A stretch of 64,000 bases of DNA from Emergomyces orientalis (Eukaryota > Ascomycota > Eurotiomycetes > Onygenales > Ajellomycetaceae). Both the position numbers and the translations under genes were made by a program. Of this stretch, positions 35,944 to 46,313 are shown in pieces; within the stretch, counting starts at the first letter, position 1; each line of letters begins with the position of its first letter. The DNA is taken from NCBI GenBank assembly GCA_002110485.1, contig MOWL01000088.1, positions 682,001 to 746,000 on the forward strand, read 5' to 3'. The notes beneath the pieces are model-generated. The model was not told where the DNA came from and searched no databases. It saw nothing but the letters and a program-made list of their open reading frames with translations.

Positions 35944-37704
35944 ATGCGGTCTCTTTGGTTTACATCGCTGTCCTGCGCATATGCTCTTTTGACCATTGCG
36001 AGTGCTGGGCCTCCCCCCAAGGGCAAGGATAAGGATGTGGTCAAGAAGGTAACCTGCGGAGGTAATACGTACAATTACCATGGCCTAGAGGGATATGGAT
36101 TCGTACCGTCGAATGTGGTTGACAAATACGGCGATACAATGGGTGGAATTGGTGGCGGATTGGCTGTTGACCAATCTTCGTGGCATAGGAAGAAGGATGG
36201 CACGTATGAGGGGATCGCATGGGCGTTGCCGGATCGCGGATGGTGAGAGCGATTGTTTTTATTAGCAGTTCCCCCCTTAGAAATGGTCATCTCAGTATAA
36301 GTAGCTGACAATACATGTCCGCCAGGAACACCAACGGCACCTTGAACGTCCAGTCACGTATTCAAAAGCTGTCCCTTTCCTTCAAACCTGCCCCTAAGGC
36401 ATCCGTGAAGAAGCCTTCCAGGCCCAATCTCCAGATAAAGCATCTTGATACCGTGCTTCTCACAGGACCCGACGGAACACCCACCACAGGCCTTGACGCA
36501 GATATCACTGGCTTCATAGAATTTCCCGGTTTTCCTCCTTTACCAGGGGCAACATATACCGGCGATGGGTTCGGCGGCGAAGAAGGACCAGGCGGGCATC
36601 GCATCAGTATGGACACCGAGGGCCTCGCTTTAGGCCGGGATGGAACCTTCTGGGTATCCGACGAATACGGGCCATACATCTACCAATTCTCCCATGAGGG
36701 TAAAATGATCCAAGCCATCCAGCCACCCGAAGCATATCTCCCGCGTCGAAATGGAAGTCTCAGCTTTAGTGCCGCCTCCCCACCAATCTACGACTCGGAC
36801 AAGCTTCCGGCACCTGAAGACACGGAAACGGGGCGGAACAACAACCAGGGCTTCGAGGCTCTGACGGTCTCACCAGACGGCAAGGAGCTGTTCGTCATGA
36901 TCCAATCGGGTCTGAACCAGGAAGGTGGGCCGAAGAAGAAGAATCGGAAACAGGCACGGCTCCTGCAGTATGATATTTCGGGCCCCAAACCGCGGTACAC
37001 CCACGAGTACGTTGTCACGCTTCCAACCTACCCCGATAGGTCTAAAGAAGACCCGGAGAAATCTCGTCTTGTTGCTTCGCAGTCGGAAATCCACATGCTG
37101 CCCAGCGGAGACTTTTTGATCCTATCGCGGGACTCGGATTCCGGGCACGGCCAAGATGAGTCGCGATCTGTGTACCGCCAGGCAGATATTTTCGCAATTA
37201 AAAGTTGCACGGCGGATATCAAGTCGGAGAAATACGATAGCGCTACTGGCTCCATTGCATCCGAGAAAGGGGAATTGAAGGATGGGATTGAACCGGCTGA
37301 GTATTGCGAATTTATCGATTATAATCTTGAGTCGGAATTGGGGAAGTTTGGTTTACATAATGGCGGGGAGCAGGATAAGATGTTGCTGAATGAGAAATGG
37401 GAGAGCCTGGCTCTGGTTCCAGTTGATGAGCGGGACTGTGATAAGAAGGGTCGTGGTCGTGGTAATGGTAAAGGAGGAGAGAAGGAGTACTTTTTGATCA
37501 GTTTCAGTGATAATGATTATATCACTCAAGATGGTTCGTTTACTCCCGCGTCCTCATTCATCCATCCCTTTTGCGCGAAAGCGATATGCTGACAATCTCT
37601 GGCATTTGAAAATAGGTCATCTGAATTTTGGAAAATTCAACTATGCGGATACGTCCGGCTTCGATCTTGATACCCAGGCTTTAGTGTTTAGGATTTCATT
37701 TTGA
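35944..37704 (+). CDS. secreted esterase/phytase-like beta-propeller protein
   Basis: Exons 35944-36242, 36326-37533 and 37616-37704 give 531 residues. The N terminus has a signal peptide (about residues 1-21, hydrophobic core LWFTSLSCAYALLTIASAG), so the protein is probably secreted or cell-wall bound. The rest matches the phytase-like propeller family, with DTEGLALGRDGTFWVSDEYG, NQGFEALTVSPDGKELFVMI, DISGPKPRYTHEYVVTLP and ESLALVPVDERD. The final exon DTSGFDLDTQALVF lies where the last blade closes. The substrate is unknown; family membership does not prove phytase activity. A Gly/Arg/Lys-rich loop (KKGRGRGNGKGG) sits near the end. Confidence 0.88.
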
Positions 37705-40700
37705 GACAGGACCCAGAACTTCCATTTCGATCACTGTATGATGTATGCTGGTGGATAGGTGACCGATGTTATAATCTGTATATACCCCATTGAGATGCAT
37801 TGTTAGCCAATTTGTAAAGGAATTTCTCCAGAGTAGGTAAATAGGGTTGGAATGGAAGATTGTCAAAACAGATTCCGCAAAATTTCAAAATGCATCATTG
37901 GTCGACATCACATAAAGGAGAAAAATCAGTTGAACAATGTAAAACTGGTACAGCAACTCCCTAAACAAAGTCACCCACAATCATGAGAATCTATCTATGT
38001 TTTAATTCCCCAAGCTTCAAGCACCCTTGCATGCACTGAAACCAAATGCGTAAAACTTGTGGCTTAATCGCAGGGAATTATGACGTGCAGAGAGAAAAAA
38101 AGAAAGAAACCTAAGCTCCTGTAATTTTAAAAACTATTGCATGCATTCCTCACATTCATTCATTGTTAACTTACGGAGTACAATACCTACCTATTTATAT
38201 ATAAAGGATCTCTAGTGCGACTAAGCCGAAGCTCACCTTTTATTTATTATGTTATTTCAGCGAATCAAACAGCAATGACATTCTTCGCAGCTCTAATAAG
38301 TCACTTATTCCAAGAATCACGATTATTGGGGGAAATACCTAATTTTCAAAGAGCCTAGACCACCAGAAATCATATCACATCAACTCCATCCGCAGATACC
38401 GCTTGAACTTGTCATGTCCTGTCATCTCATGTTATTATACTATACAGTGTCTTAAATAACCCCTACCAACAAGGCTTCCTACCCATGGAAGGCCGAGAGG
38501 TAAAACACACGCCGAGAATCAAAAAAAACAACTAGACAGTCTTGAATATCGGGTCATGTGTTTAACTTGTAACAGAGCTGATTTGAGAATGAGATGCAAT
38601 GAACCCCGCGCTCACCCCTCACCTCCCCCCAACAGGGCCTGGCGGTTCACCGCATGTCATGCGGCAGAAGGATACGGAAGATGAAAATTGAGGGGCAGAG
38701 AGTAGATAAGCAAGCTTGAGCCGGGAAGAAACCGGAAAGAGAATGGATAACAATGAGGGGGTGGCGGGCTGACATGTTTTTGTTTACATATACGGAGTGC
38801 TGGTCTTTTGGCGGGGCGACACCAGAAGAGGAGCTACCAGAGCATCCCCCAGGCTCCAGGAAACGGCATTGGATAAGATAAGGATAGGAATGGTGAATGA
38901 AATATATAATTAACGACGCGACGGCGCGCCCGCCAGAGAAAAGAGGCACCTGGAGATTGATACCATTATTCCCAAAATCTTGGTAAAAAAGTTGAAATAT
39001 ATCCCGCTTGTAAACTGTACCTGTGGCTGAATATCAAGAAATAAACGCCTGAATCTAAAGGGCTTCGTTGCATTGAGGAGTTGCAGATAAGCAAGTTGGC
39101 ACCATGACTGGGCGGGATGAGGTGTTCGCTTAATGGGGACATGCCCTATCCTCGGCGATGCATGGAGGGGCCGGCATCGCCACATGTCCTGTACGCAACA
39201 TACACAAGCCTTGTTTTCCCGTGGCTGTGCTGTCATTTTTTTATTTGTCTGGATTTTGCCTCTAAATTAACGATTTCCTCGTTCAACCGCGTAAAGGCTC
39301 GCCACTGCAAAAATAATCCATGGGGTTGTGGGAGTTGAACCTGACGGGTGTCTCTTAGATAGGATAGGATTCACGACTGAATCCCTGCATCAAAGAGCGT
39401 GGAATCTGGGCCAGAGCTATATGTTTTAGTGCCGCCAACATCATTGGTTCGGTTCGTTTTGCATACAAAAATACGTCGCTCGGTATCTGGTGGTGTTTTC
39501 AGCCACGATTGAGCACGAGCGGAGGCGCGTTCAGTACCGGCCCGCAAAAATAAAATGTATTGCCTGAGTGCTCCGTAATTATAAGCACGTTGATATGGTG
39601 ATTTGCCTTCTGTTGACATGGAAGCGTGAGACACCTGGCACAGTGGCTTGTTCACATGCTGTCCTGGGCAACAGCGAGCCTCTTAAATATTGTATATTAA
39701 TAACTTTTTTATTTCCCTCCAGCAGATGGCTGTGTATGTGTTTTTCCCAACAAAAAATTGGCAGCTGTAACATTAACATTCTGGAGTGTGGTATTGTTTG
39801 GCTATTTGACTGATTTCGGGGGTTTTCTTTGACAGGAGGTCAACGAAGTTAGGTGAAGTTTACAATAATAGAATTTGATATCAGCCTCCATGGTATATAG
39901 ATATTTCTGGAGTACGGATATGTTTGGGTAAGATGCGGGAAAAAGCCGGGGTTTGAAACAGCGTGTGAAAGCTGGTTGCTTTCTCGCGTCTGGCCAGGAA
40001 AGTTTCAAAGTGCACGGGCATTTGCGGGACTTGTTCCAAGTTTGTCCCAGCTAATGTAGCTATCATAGGCTGGTCGATACATTTTGGCACCCATACTGAG
40101 TACACTGAGTAGATCCTGAAAACTGGTAGTCCCCCCTGGTGCATGTAGCTAGGCATACTTACTGTATGTATTCTGCAGCCGATGATGATTTGATTTTCGC
40201 TTCCCAAACAAACAAACTCTGTTGGAGCCGCAATCCGCTGCTGACAGATCCCTGCTGAGCTAATCAGAAGGCCACCGCCCACAGAGCTGCCAAGCCACTA
40301 ATGGCGTATCGGTAACTGGGCGGTAACGAGATTACCGATATACCCCAGAGCCAGCGATACGGCGATACAGCAAATACCAGGGCTGGCTGGCGTTTCCAGA
40401 ATGCGCCTCAAAATGGGGGTGAATCGCCCACTGTCCGCTGCTCCGACTTGCCGACTGCGGCTTTGCCAACTTCCTCAACCTCAAGTCACCTCCTCTTCCA
40501 TCTTTGTTTCTGCCTCTGCCTCTGCCGGCGACAGCACTCCCCATCAGCTTTCAGCTTGACGTGGACTTGGTGGCTCCCGCGTCACTTCGCCTCGTCTCTT
40601 TGGTCGATGCATGTTTATTATTACTACGACCAGCAGCATGAATCCGCTGCCTCTGCTTGTTTTTGCTCCTTCAAACTTTGAGCTTCTATGCGACCTCTTT

Positions 40701-41076
40701 TCTTGAAACTCTCGCGGTCAAAAACAATCCCCAAAACCCCCAAAACCCCCAAAACTCAAAACCCAAATAACATATCTTTAAATCTTGATTCCTTGCTATC
40801 CGGAATCTCCCCTCCCAGTTTTGGCAAACGCTCTCTTCAGATTCCCGCAGAAGGTTGCGGCCCCGCGCCCGACGGCCAGCACGGTTCGCCAGTGCGGGCA
40901 GTGTCATAAACCAACCCTAACCCTAAACGCAAAGCAAAAGCTCATGTTTTAACGTCATTTCTCAAGATATGTAAAACTTGAGTTTGATGCATCATAGACA
41001 GCCCTCTATAAAGTATATACGGGAGGTATAAACCTTCCTGGAATTATCCTTACATTTCTTGCAATCCACCACCAGC
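37705..41076. other. 3.4-kb gene-free stretch
   Basis: No coding sequence is supported. Open frames up to 133 codons (39881-40282, minus) have no conserved motif and no matching splice sites. The right end is GC-richer, with C-rich tracts (40730-40770) and a telomere-type repeat at 40912-40928 before the next gene. It could hold non-coding transcripts or a long regulatory region; nothing in the sequence decides this. Confidence 0.5.
40912..40928. promoter_or_regulatory. telo-box (two CCCTAA units) about 150 b upstream of a start codon
   Basis: AACCCTAACCCTAAAC reads as two and a bit telomere-type units in the promoter of the gene at 41077. Tbf1-type factors are known to bind such boxes in fungal promoters. 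It is too short to be a relic of a chromosome end on its own. Confidence 0.6.
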
Positions 41077-42423
41077 ATGGCTTCTCCCAGGTTAAAAAAG
41101 ACCTCCGTGAACCCTCACCACCAACATTTTGGATATAAAGACGACGACGTTCGAGCTGCCGTGAGAGCTACGCGCTTCGTGAGCTCCCGGCGACCAAACC
41201 TTTCCTCCCCTCGTTCAGCAAGCTCGCCCTCTAGACTCGACGGTTTTGAAGACTCGCAACCTTTCTCCTCAGCCCACGACAGGCGTACCGCCTCGCTAGC
41301 CAACGACACCGTCTTGCCTTCGCAATCATCATCGAAACAGACTTGGATACACAACAACTCCCCGACCATGATGCACCGTGGGCCACGAAATGATCGATTT
41401 ATCCCTGGGTTCGCCCCCAAGCTCGATAAGGAAAGATCTATAAAGCACAAGGGCAATATCAGATCGCATCTCAAGAGATCTACGCAAAACGACTCAACGT
41501 CCATCGATCTTGATCGGTCCGCCCTTGAGAATGAGGGATTAGGGATATATACGAATCTCGAACGCGATCGGAGGTACGGTGATGCTGCTGCTTCCCGGAG
41601 AGCTGGGCCCGCCTCCCACAACAGATCTACGAGTGGAACATCGCAATTTTCGGCTGCAACCTCATCTACCATACCCAAACCGGGATCGCAATATGTCCAT
41701 CCCATGCGCCAGATTCCTCGCCCCTTTACCCCGCCCATAAGTCAATCTTATCAAAATTCCGTTCTTGGAAGCGAGTACTCTACGGACGCCGGCAAGTTCA
41801 GTACAGACTTGGATGACGCGACGTCAGCCAATCCAGAGATTTTCGCTCAGACTTCTGCCGTCCCAAGTACTGAAACACAGCCGTATAAGGTCCATACAAG
41901 CTCATTAACAAACGTTTCTTCGTCCATGCTACAAAACCATACTCGAGAAAGCTATGAAACCCCTTCACCCCTTTCAAGAAGCTCCCTTGATTTTGCCTTT
42001 CGTTCAAGGGCCCGCACCAATACGGATCCAGCAGCTAGGGCGGCCGCGGTTCAGGCTGCTCGACAGGCTTTTGAAGATAAAGAGGCGGCCAAAATTCGCA
42101 AGCTGGAGAAGCAAAATATGAAAGCGCAGGATCGTGAACTCCGACGACAAGAGAAAAAGGAGCATCAACTACACACACTTCCTACCACTTCGTCGCTAGG
42201 TACACGTTCGAATGAGAATCGAAATTCCTCTGAAGGCCGCTGCTCCGGCCGCAAGTCTCTGAGTGAGAAGCCAGATAACGCTCCTGGTAATAGTGCCTTT
42301 ACACATAGCAACCCCAGCCGCACATTCGAAAGCCCGAAGAGCGCATGGGTTCTATTCATTACATGGCTGCGGACAAAGCTGTTCAAAATGGGCAGAAAAT
42401 TGAGCGGGAAGAAGAGGGATTGA
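41077..42423 (+). CDS. conserved fungal protein of unknown function, coiled-coil near C terminus
   Basis: Intronless, 448 residues from the ATG at 41077 (MASPRLKKTSVNPHHQHFGY). Most of the protein is Ser/Arg/Pro-rich and probably disordered. A conserved helical stretch near residues 320-365 (AAAVQAARQAFEDKEAAKIR and KLEKQNMKAQDRELRRQEKK) should form a coiled coil. A hydrophobic helix with basic flanks closes the protein (SAWVLFITWLRTKLFKMGRK), which could bind membrane. I do not know a named homologue. The promoter carries a telo-box. Confidence 0.75.
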   Translation: MASPRLKKTSVNPHHQHFGYKDDDVRAAVRATRFVSSRRPNLSSPRSASSPSRLDGFEDSQPFSSAHDRRTASLANDTVLPSQSSSKQTWIHNNSPTMMHRGPRNDRFIPGFAPKLDKERSIKHKGNIRSHLKRSTQNDSTSIDLDRSALENEGLGIYTNLERDRRYGDAAASRRAGPASHNRSTSGTSQFSAATSSTIPKPGSQYVHPMRQIPRPFTPPISQSYQNSVLGSEYSTDAGKFSTDLDDATSANPEIFAQTSAVPSTETQPYKVHTSSLTNVSSSMLQNHTRESYETPSPLSRSSLDFAFRSRARTNTDPAARAAAVQAARQAFEDKEAAKIRKLEKQNMKAQDRELRRQEKKEHQLHTLPTTSSLGTRSNENRNSSEGRCSGRKSLSEKPDNAPGNSAFTHSNPSRTFESPKSAWVLFITWLRTKLFKMGRKLSGKKRD

Positions 42424-43298
42424 ATTTTTTTTCTCTTTGTGACGATGAAATTATCATTTTATATATCTATAACGACCATGACGATGTGGGCCGGGCGTTT
42501 TTCTCTGTTGTTTGCCTTTTTTTTTCTTTCCTTTTTTTTTTGGCATTTTGGCATTTTGGCATTTCGTTTATATCGCGAAGTTCGGCGGGATCCGTGAAGA
42601 GGGCAATATACGCAGATATATAACATCCCCGTTTTACGCACAGGGGTAAACAAACTCGAAGTTGTGCGCGAACTCGCTATGAACATTGGTAGGGCGCTCC
42701 TCTTTTTTTCGGAGTTTTAACGGAACGCGGCATTTTCTCTGTGCTAGGATGGCCAGGCTCCTCTTTCATTTTCCTTTTTCCTTTTTCTTGGAGGAAATGC
42801 TTTTACAGGATACCAGCGGCTCGTTTTATTATTTTATGTTTACACGCCTGACCTCTTTGCTCTTTCACCCGTAAAGCTACTTGCTTTCTTGGCGTTTATT
42901 GGATCAAAGGATGCCGGAACATCATCATCATCATCATGATCGCTTTATATACTCAGTCCACCACCCTCGTGTTGAACCTGGGGTGTCGGAATTTTTTGTT
43001 TCTGTTGTTTGATTTTGTTGATGGGCTAGCTTCCATTCGTTCTACCCGACGGGATTATCCTGGGGTTTCTGAAAGTTTCAGTCTTAGGTAGCATTGCAAT
43101 CCAGACTTTTTGACAAGAATTTTTTTCTCTTTTTTCTTTTCGTACACTGGACAGAGTACTTCCTTAGATATTTTTGGGTTGTTATCCATTTAATTAAGCA
43201 GCATTAACCGCTTTTCATATTGAAACCTTGGGCAAACCATTCACACCGTGACCGGTCTTGGCATTTGTTCATGATTACATAATGTAGTCCAGTAACTA
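42424..43298. other. intergenic between the coiled-coil gene and the pogo element
   Basis: Rich in T runs (42500-42545, 43105-43140), with short TCA repeats near 42921-42940. This is probably a 3' UTR followed by spacer. No gene is seen. Confidence 0.45.
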
Positions 43299-43357
43299 AC
43301 GTATTTCACCACGAACTTGCGCACACCACGACCTTGCGCACCAAGTCATGTGATATA
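43299..43357 (+). repeat. left terminal inverted repeat with a 17-b internal duplication
   Basis: It reads ACGTATTTC, then ACCACGAACTTGCGCAC, then ACCACGACCTTGCGCAC, then CAAGTCATGTGATATA. The two 17-b units differ by one base; the right repeat has only the second. Confidence 0.92.
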
Positions 43358-43573
43358 AAACTCTATTTAATACTTGGTTGGCTTCACCATATAGGCTACT
43401 GGTCCCAGACACCAACGTAGAGGTGCAAGTTATGTCTAGGTGTCGTACACAGGCTCCGTACGACTGGAGTAAATAGAAATTATACATACCTGCCTGCCAC
43501 CCTGCCAGAAAGAAAGAAGAAAAGAAAAGAAAAGGAGAGATCATACGTACCAGAGAGAAAAGCTATTCCAGAA

Positions 43574-44142
43574 CTATAGGAGCAGCAGGTGTTGAACCAG
43601 CTGTGAGCAGCTGCTGCCCAGGGGGCCCCCCATCTGCCGTTGAGGGCCACCCTCATCATCATCATCATCGTCCAAGTCTATCACTTCTATACCCCCATCT
43701 CGTACGGAGCAGCGAGCGGCATGATCCCGCCACTTGCAGTTGCCACAGGCTCCACCAAAGTGGCCAGGCACACGGCGGCATTCTGGGAATGGACGAAAAC
43801 CTGGGCCACCCAGGCAGGCAGTGCATGCGTGTGGCTCCGGCCGGCCACGAGATTGTATGAGGAGAGCATTGATGTATGACTGATGATGGCTTCGAACCTG
43901 CACCTCAGTTATGGTGCCTCGTACGAACACCACATCTTGTCCAGGGAGTGCCAGAACTGCCCTGGACTGCGGACTGTGGGCAAAGGGGTTCAGCTGTTGA
44001 CCAGCGATGAAGAGGGTGCGATAGAGGTCCTGGGGATGATCGAGGCTGAGAAACGCGAGAGCCCTATATCATACAAAGAAGAGATGATTAGCCTTGTGAT
44101 TCCTAGCTGATGAAGCAACCTACCTGAGCTTCGTACATACAT
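43574..44142 (-). CDS. DUF3716 (fungal Cys-motif) protein inside the transposon
   Basis: Proposed exons 44142-44120 and 44063-43574, giving 170 residues; the exon 1 donor (AG followed by GTTGCT) is weak, so the start is tentative. The reading frame from 44063 down is uninterrupted. The domain CTACLGGPGFRPFPECRRVP followed by GACGNCKWRDHAARCS is the cysteine pattern of the Pfam family DUF3716, of unknown function. An acidic tail (IEVIDLDDDDDDEGG) follows, from a GAT repeat at 43653-43672. In contrast to the neighbouring transposase there are no stops, and GG and CG dinucleotides are plentiful. It lies on the same strand as the transposase. It may be element cargo or an older gene caught between the repeats. 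Confidence 0.68.
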
Positions 44143-44297
44143 GGTTGATGTGATGACTTGTTGAAAGAGAAAGAAGAAGAAAGAGAGAGAAGAGAAGAGA
44201 GAGAGATGTTGTGATTTTAAAGTAGTGAAATTTCTAAATAGAAAGTTGTGAGAGAATGATTCTATTCACTGCAACTACAATATGACTTCATACAGAA

Positions 44298-45920
44298 TCA
44301 ATCATGGTGAGAGCAAGTATGAGCAGTATACTCAGCACTTTGATATATACTACAAAGTTGAGAAGCTTGTTGTCTAGCTATAATCTTCTCAGTGCCAGTT
44401 TCAGTTGTCTGAGCTTTCACAGTTTGTACAGAATCTCTATCATCATTATTCTCACTGTTATCATCTCTTTGTACATGACCAGCTGCATCTTCCACAGCAC
44501 TATATGTGCTTTTTCTTTTTCTTTTTTGTCTTTCATATGTAGCTTTAAGCTCCATGTTTTCTTGTGTAAGTAAAACATTATTAACTATTGCTTTCTCATA
44601 GTTAAGAAAGAGCTTGTTCAGAAATCAATTGATTGAGCTTGAAAGAGGTTCCATACAATTCTGTACTCAATTTTGAAATTGAACAGATTGCTGTTGTACT
44701 TTTACAATATTCTTGAGAGTTGTTGGAGTCCAGGATTCTTCTGTGCCATGTGAAGTGCTTGGAGGAGAAGAAGTCTGTATTTGAAGTTTTAACAGAACTG
44801 TTTGAGAATTATACAGATATAATTCAGTAGCTTTAAATTCACTTTATATAGTTTGCTCAGTAAAGACATCAAAATGAGCTTCACTATATAAAGTCAGAAA
44901 GTCTAGTTTATTCACATGATTAATTCCACATTGAATTTGATTCTCAACCTTTGCTCTGTACAATTGCTTGAGAGGGCCGAAACAACTCACATCTAGTGAC
45001 TGTAAGAGATGTGAGAAGTGAGAAGACATGTAAAGAAAAATAATCTGACTCTCTATATAAAAGAGATTCAATTCAGAAATAGCATGACTTTCATGTTCAT
45101 TCATAATAAGTAATTGATATTGACCTTTCATATGATGCTGAGTTTGTTTGTTGAAAATCTTCTTAATTCAGTATAATTCAAGCTCATTGTCAGTTCATTC
45201 ATTTGAACTATTTTTCACAATCCAGGTAGGTGGTAGATCAATCTTATTCTTGTACAAAATGACTGTCTTTCCTTTAAGTATAGACAAGGGATCCAAGACC
45301 CACCCCAAAGTATTGATACAATTGACCATAGTTCCCCATTCTTGATTTCCAGACTGTAATAACTTCGGACGATCCTTTCTTTCAGAGCTGGTTACAACCA
45401 TACAGGTTGCAATTATTTCTAATGCAAATCCAGTTTCATTCATATTGTATATATCATCTGGCAACATTCCATATTCTTCAGTGATTTCCTGTACAACTTG
45501 AAATCATTTCTGTATAATTCTTGAGTCTTCACAAAGAGCATGTTTGTAGTTGAATTTCTGTACAAATTTGGACTTGATTTTCTCATGCTGTTGAAGAAAA
45601 CAGATCACTCAATTGAGTTCAATAGATTTTGAAATTCCATCTCCACGCTTCTCAAGAAGAAGGTCTGCCATTTGTCATACAGAAGAGGTTTGAGGAGGAA
45701 GACCATGTTTGTCTTGAGATAGAATTCATTGAATAAGAGCATCTTCTTCAGATGAGAGTAGTCATTGTTTTTTCAAATCTGCAGCTTTTTTGTTCGTACG
45801 ACCAGTAATATAATTGCGTAAACTTGATTCAGAAATATTGTATAATCTGGCAGCTTCTCACTGGCTTAGCTTCTGATTCTGAATAGCCAGAGTGGCTAAA
45901 GCAAGTTGATTTGCATTCAT
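44298..45920 (-). pseudogene. pogo/Fot1-type transposase, inactivated
   Basis: A single frame of 540 codons, the usual Fot1 length, without frameshift but with 11 internal stops, ten TGA and one TAA. The N terminus has the psq-type helix-turn-helix (LSQ.EAARLYNISESSLRNYI). A second DNA-binding region ends LPPQTSSV.QMADLLLEKR. The DDE core shows YNMNETGF where the family has DETGF, and LLIMNEHESH where the family has LDGHGSH. Both of these catalytic Asp codons are therefore now Asn. The third region LLQSLDVSCFGPLK keeps its Asp. The C terminus has a basic KRKRK cluster. Several stops sit at expected Trp codons (N-W-V, W-F, W-T). This copy is certainly inactive. Confidence 0.9.
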
Positions 45921-45985
45921 TTTCTCTGAATATATATAAGAATATCTCAGTGTATGAGGTTGAAATTGCATCTTTTTGATTGGAC

Positions 45986-46027
45986 TATATCACATGACTT
46001 GGTGCGCAAGGTCGTGGTGAAATACGT
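45986..46027 (-). repeat. right terminal inverted repeat of the pogo element
   Basis: A 42-b reverse complement of the left repeat without its extra 17-b unit, followed by the TA target duplication. Confidence 0.92.
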
Positions 46028-46313
46028 TAGCATTTTCTGTCCCACTACGGTAGATCGCAACCACCTCCAGCTTCACTTTTCTTCCATCCCTACGGCAGAC
46101 CACAACGACACGATATCTCGGATCAACCCAGCAGCCAAAACACTTGGAACTAAATTCCAATCCAAGCAGAAGGAAGCAGCGCAGCTGCGGTGAACAGCTT
46201 GCATGCACGCGGGGGCGTGGAGGGGCAACAAATTCTAATAACGCGTTTGAAACTTAAAATTAAGACAGGAAAAAAAGCAAGGGAAAATAGGGGGAAAATA
46301 AGGGGAAAAGAAG

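Larger units (their letters stand above)
43299..46027 (-). mobile_element. pogo/Fot1-type DNA transposon with 42-bp TIRs
   Basis: A 2729-b element flanked by TA on both sides (43297-43298 and 46028-46029), the target duplication of the Tc1/mariner/pogo group. The right inverted repeat (45986-46027) matches the left one (43299-43357) base for base. The exception is a 17-b tandem copy present only on the left. Two genes sit inside, both on the minus strand: a stop-ridden transposase and an intact DUF3716 gene. Intact terminal repeats with a dead transposase mean it could only move if another copy supplies enzyme. It ends 286 b before the Clr5 gene start. Confidence 0.92.

Noticed and set aside
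39881..40282. 133-codon minus frame in the gene-free stretch
   Set aside because: Amino-acid composition is not protein-like, no family motif is present, and there is no supporting intron structure.
43603..44110. Plus-strand frames across the DUF3716 region
   Set aside because: They are shadows of the minus-strand gene, which carries the recognisable cysteine motif.
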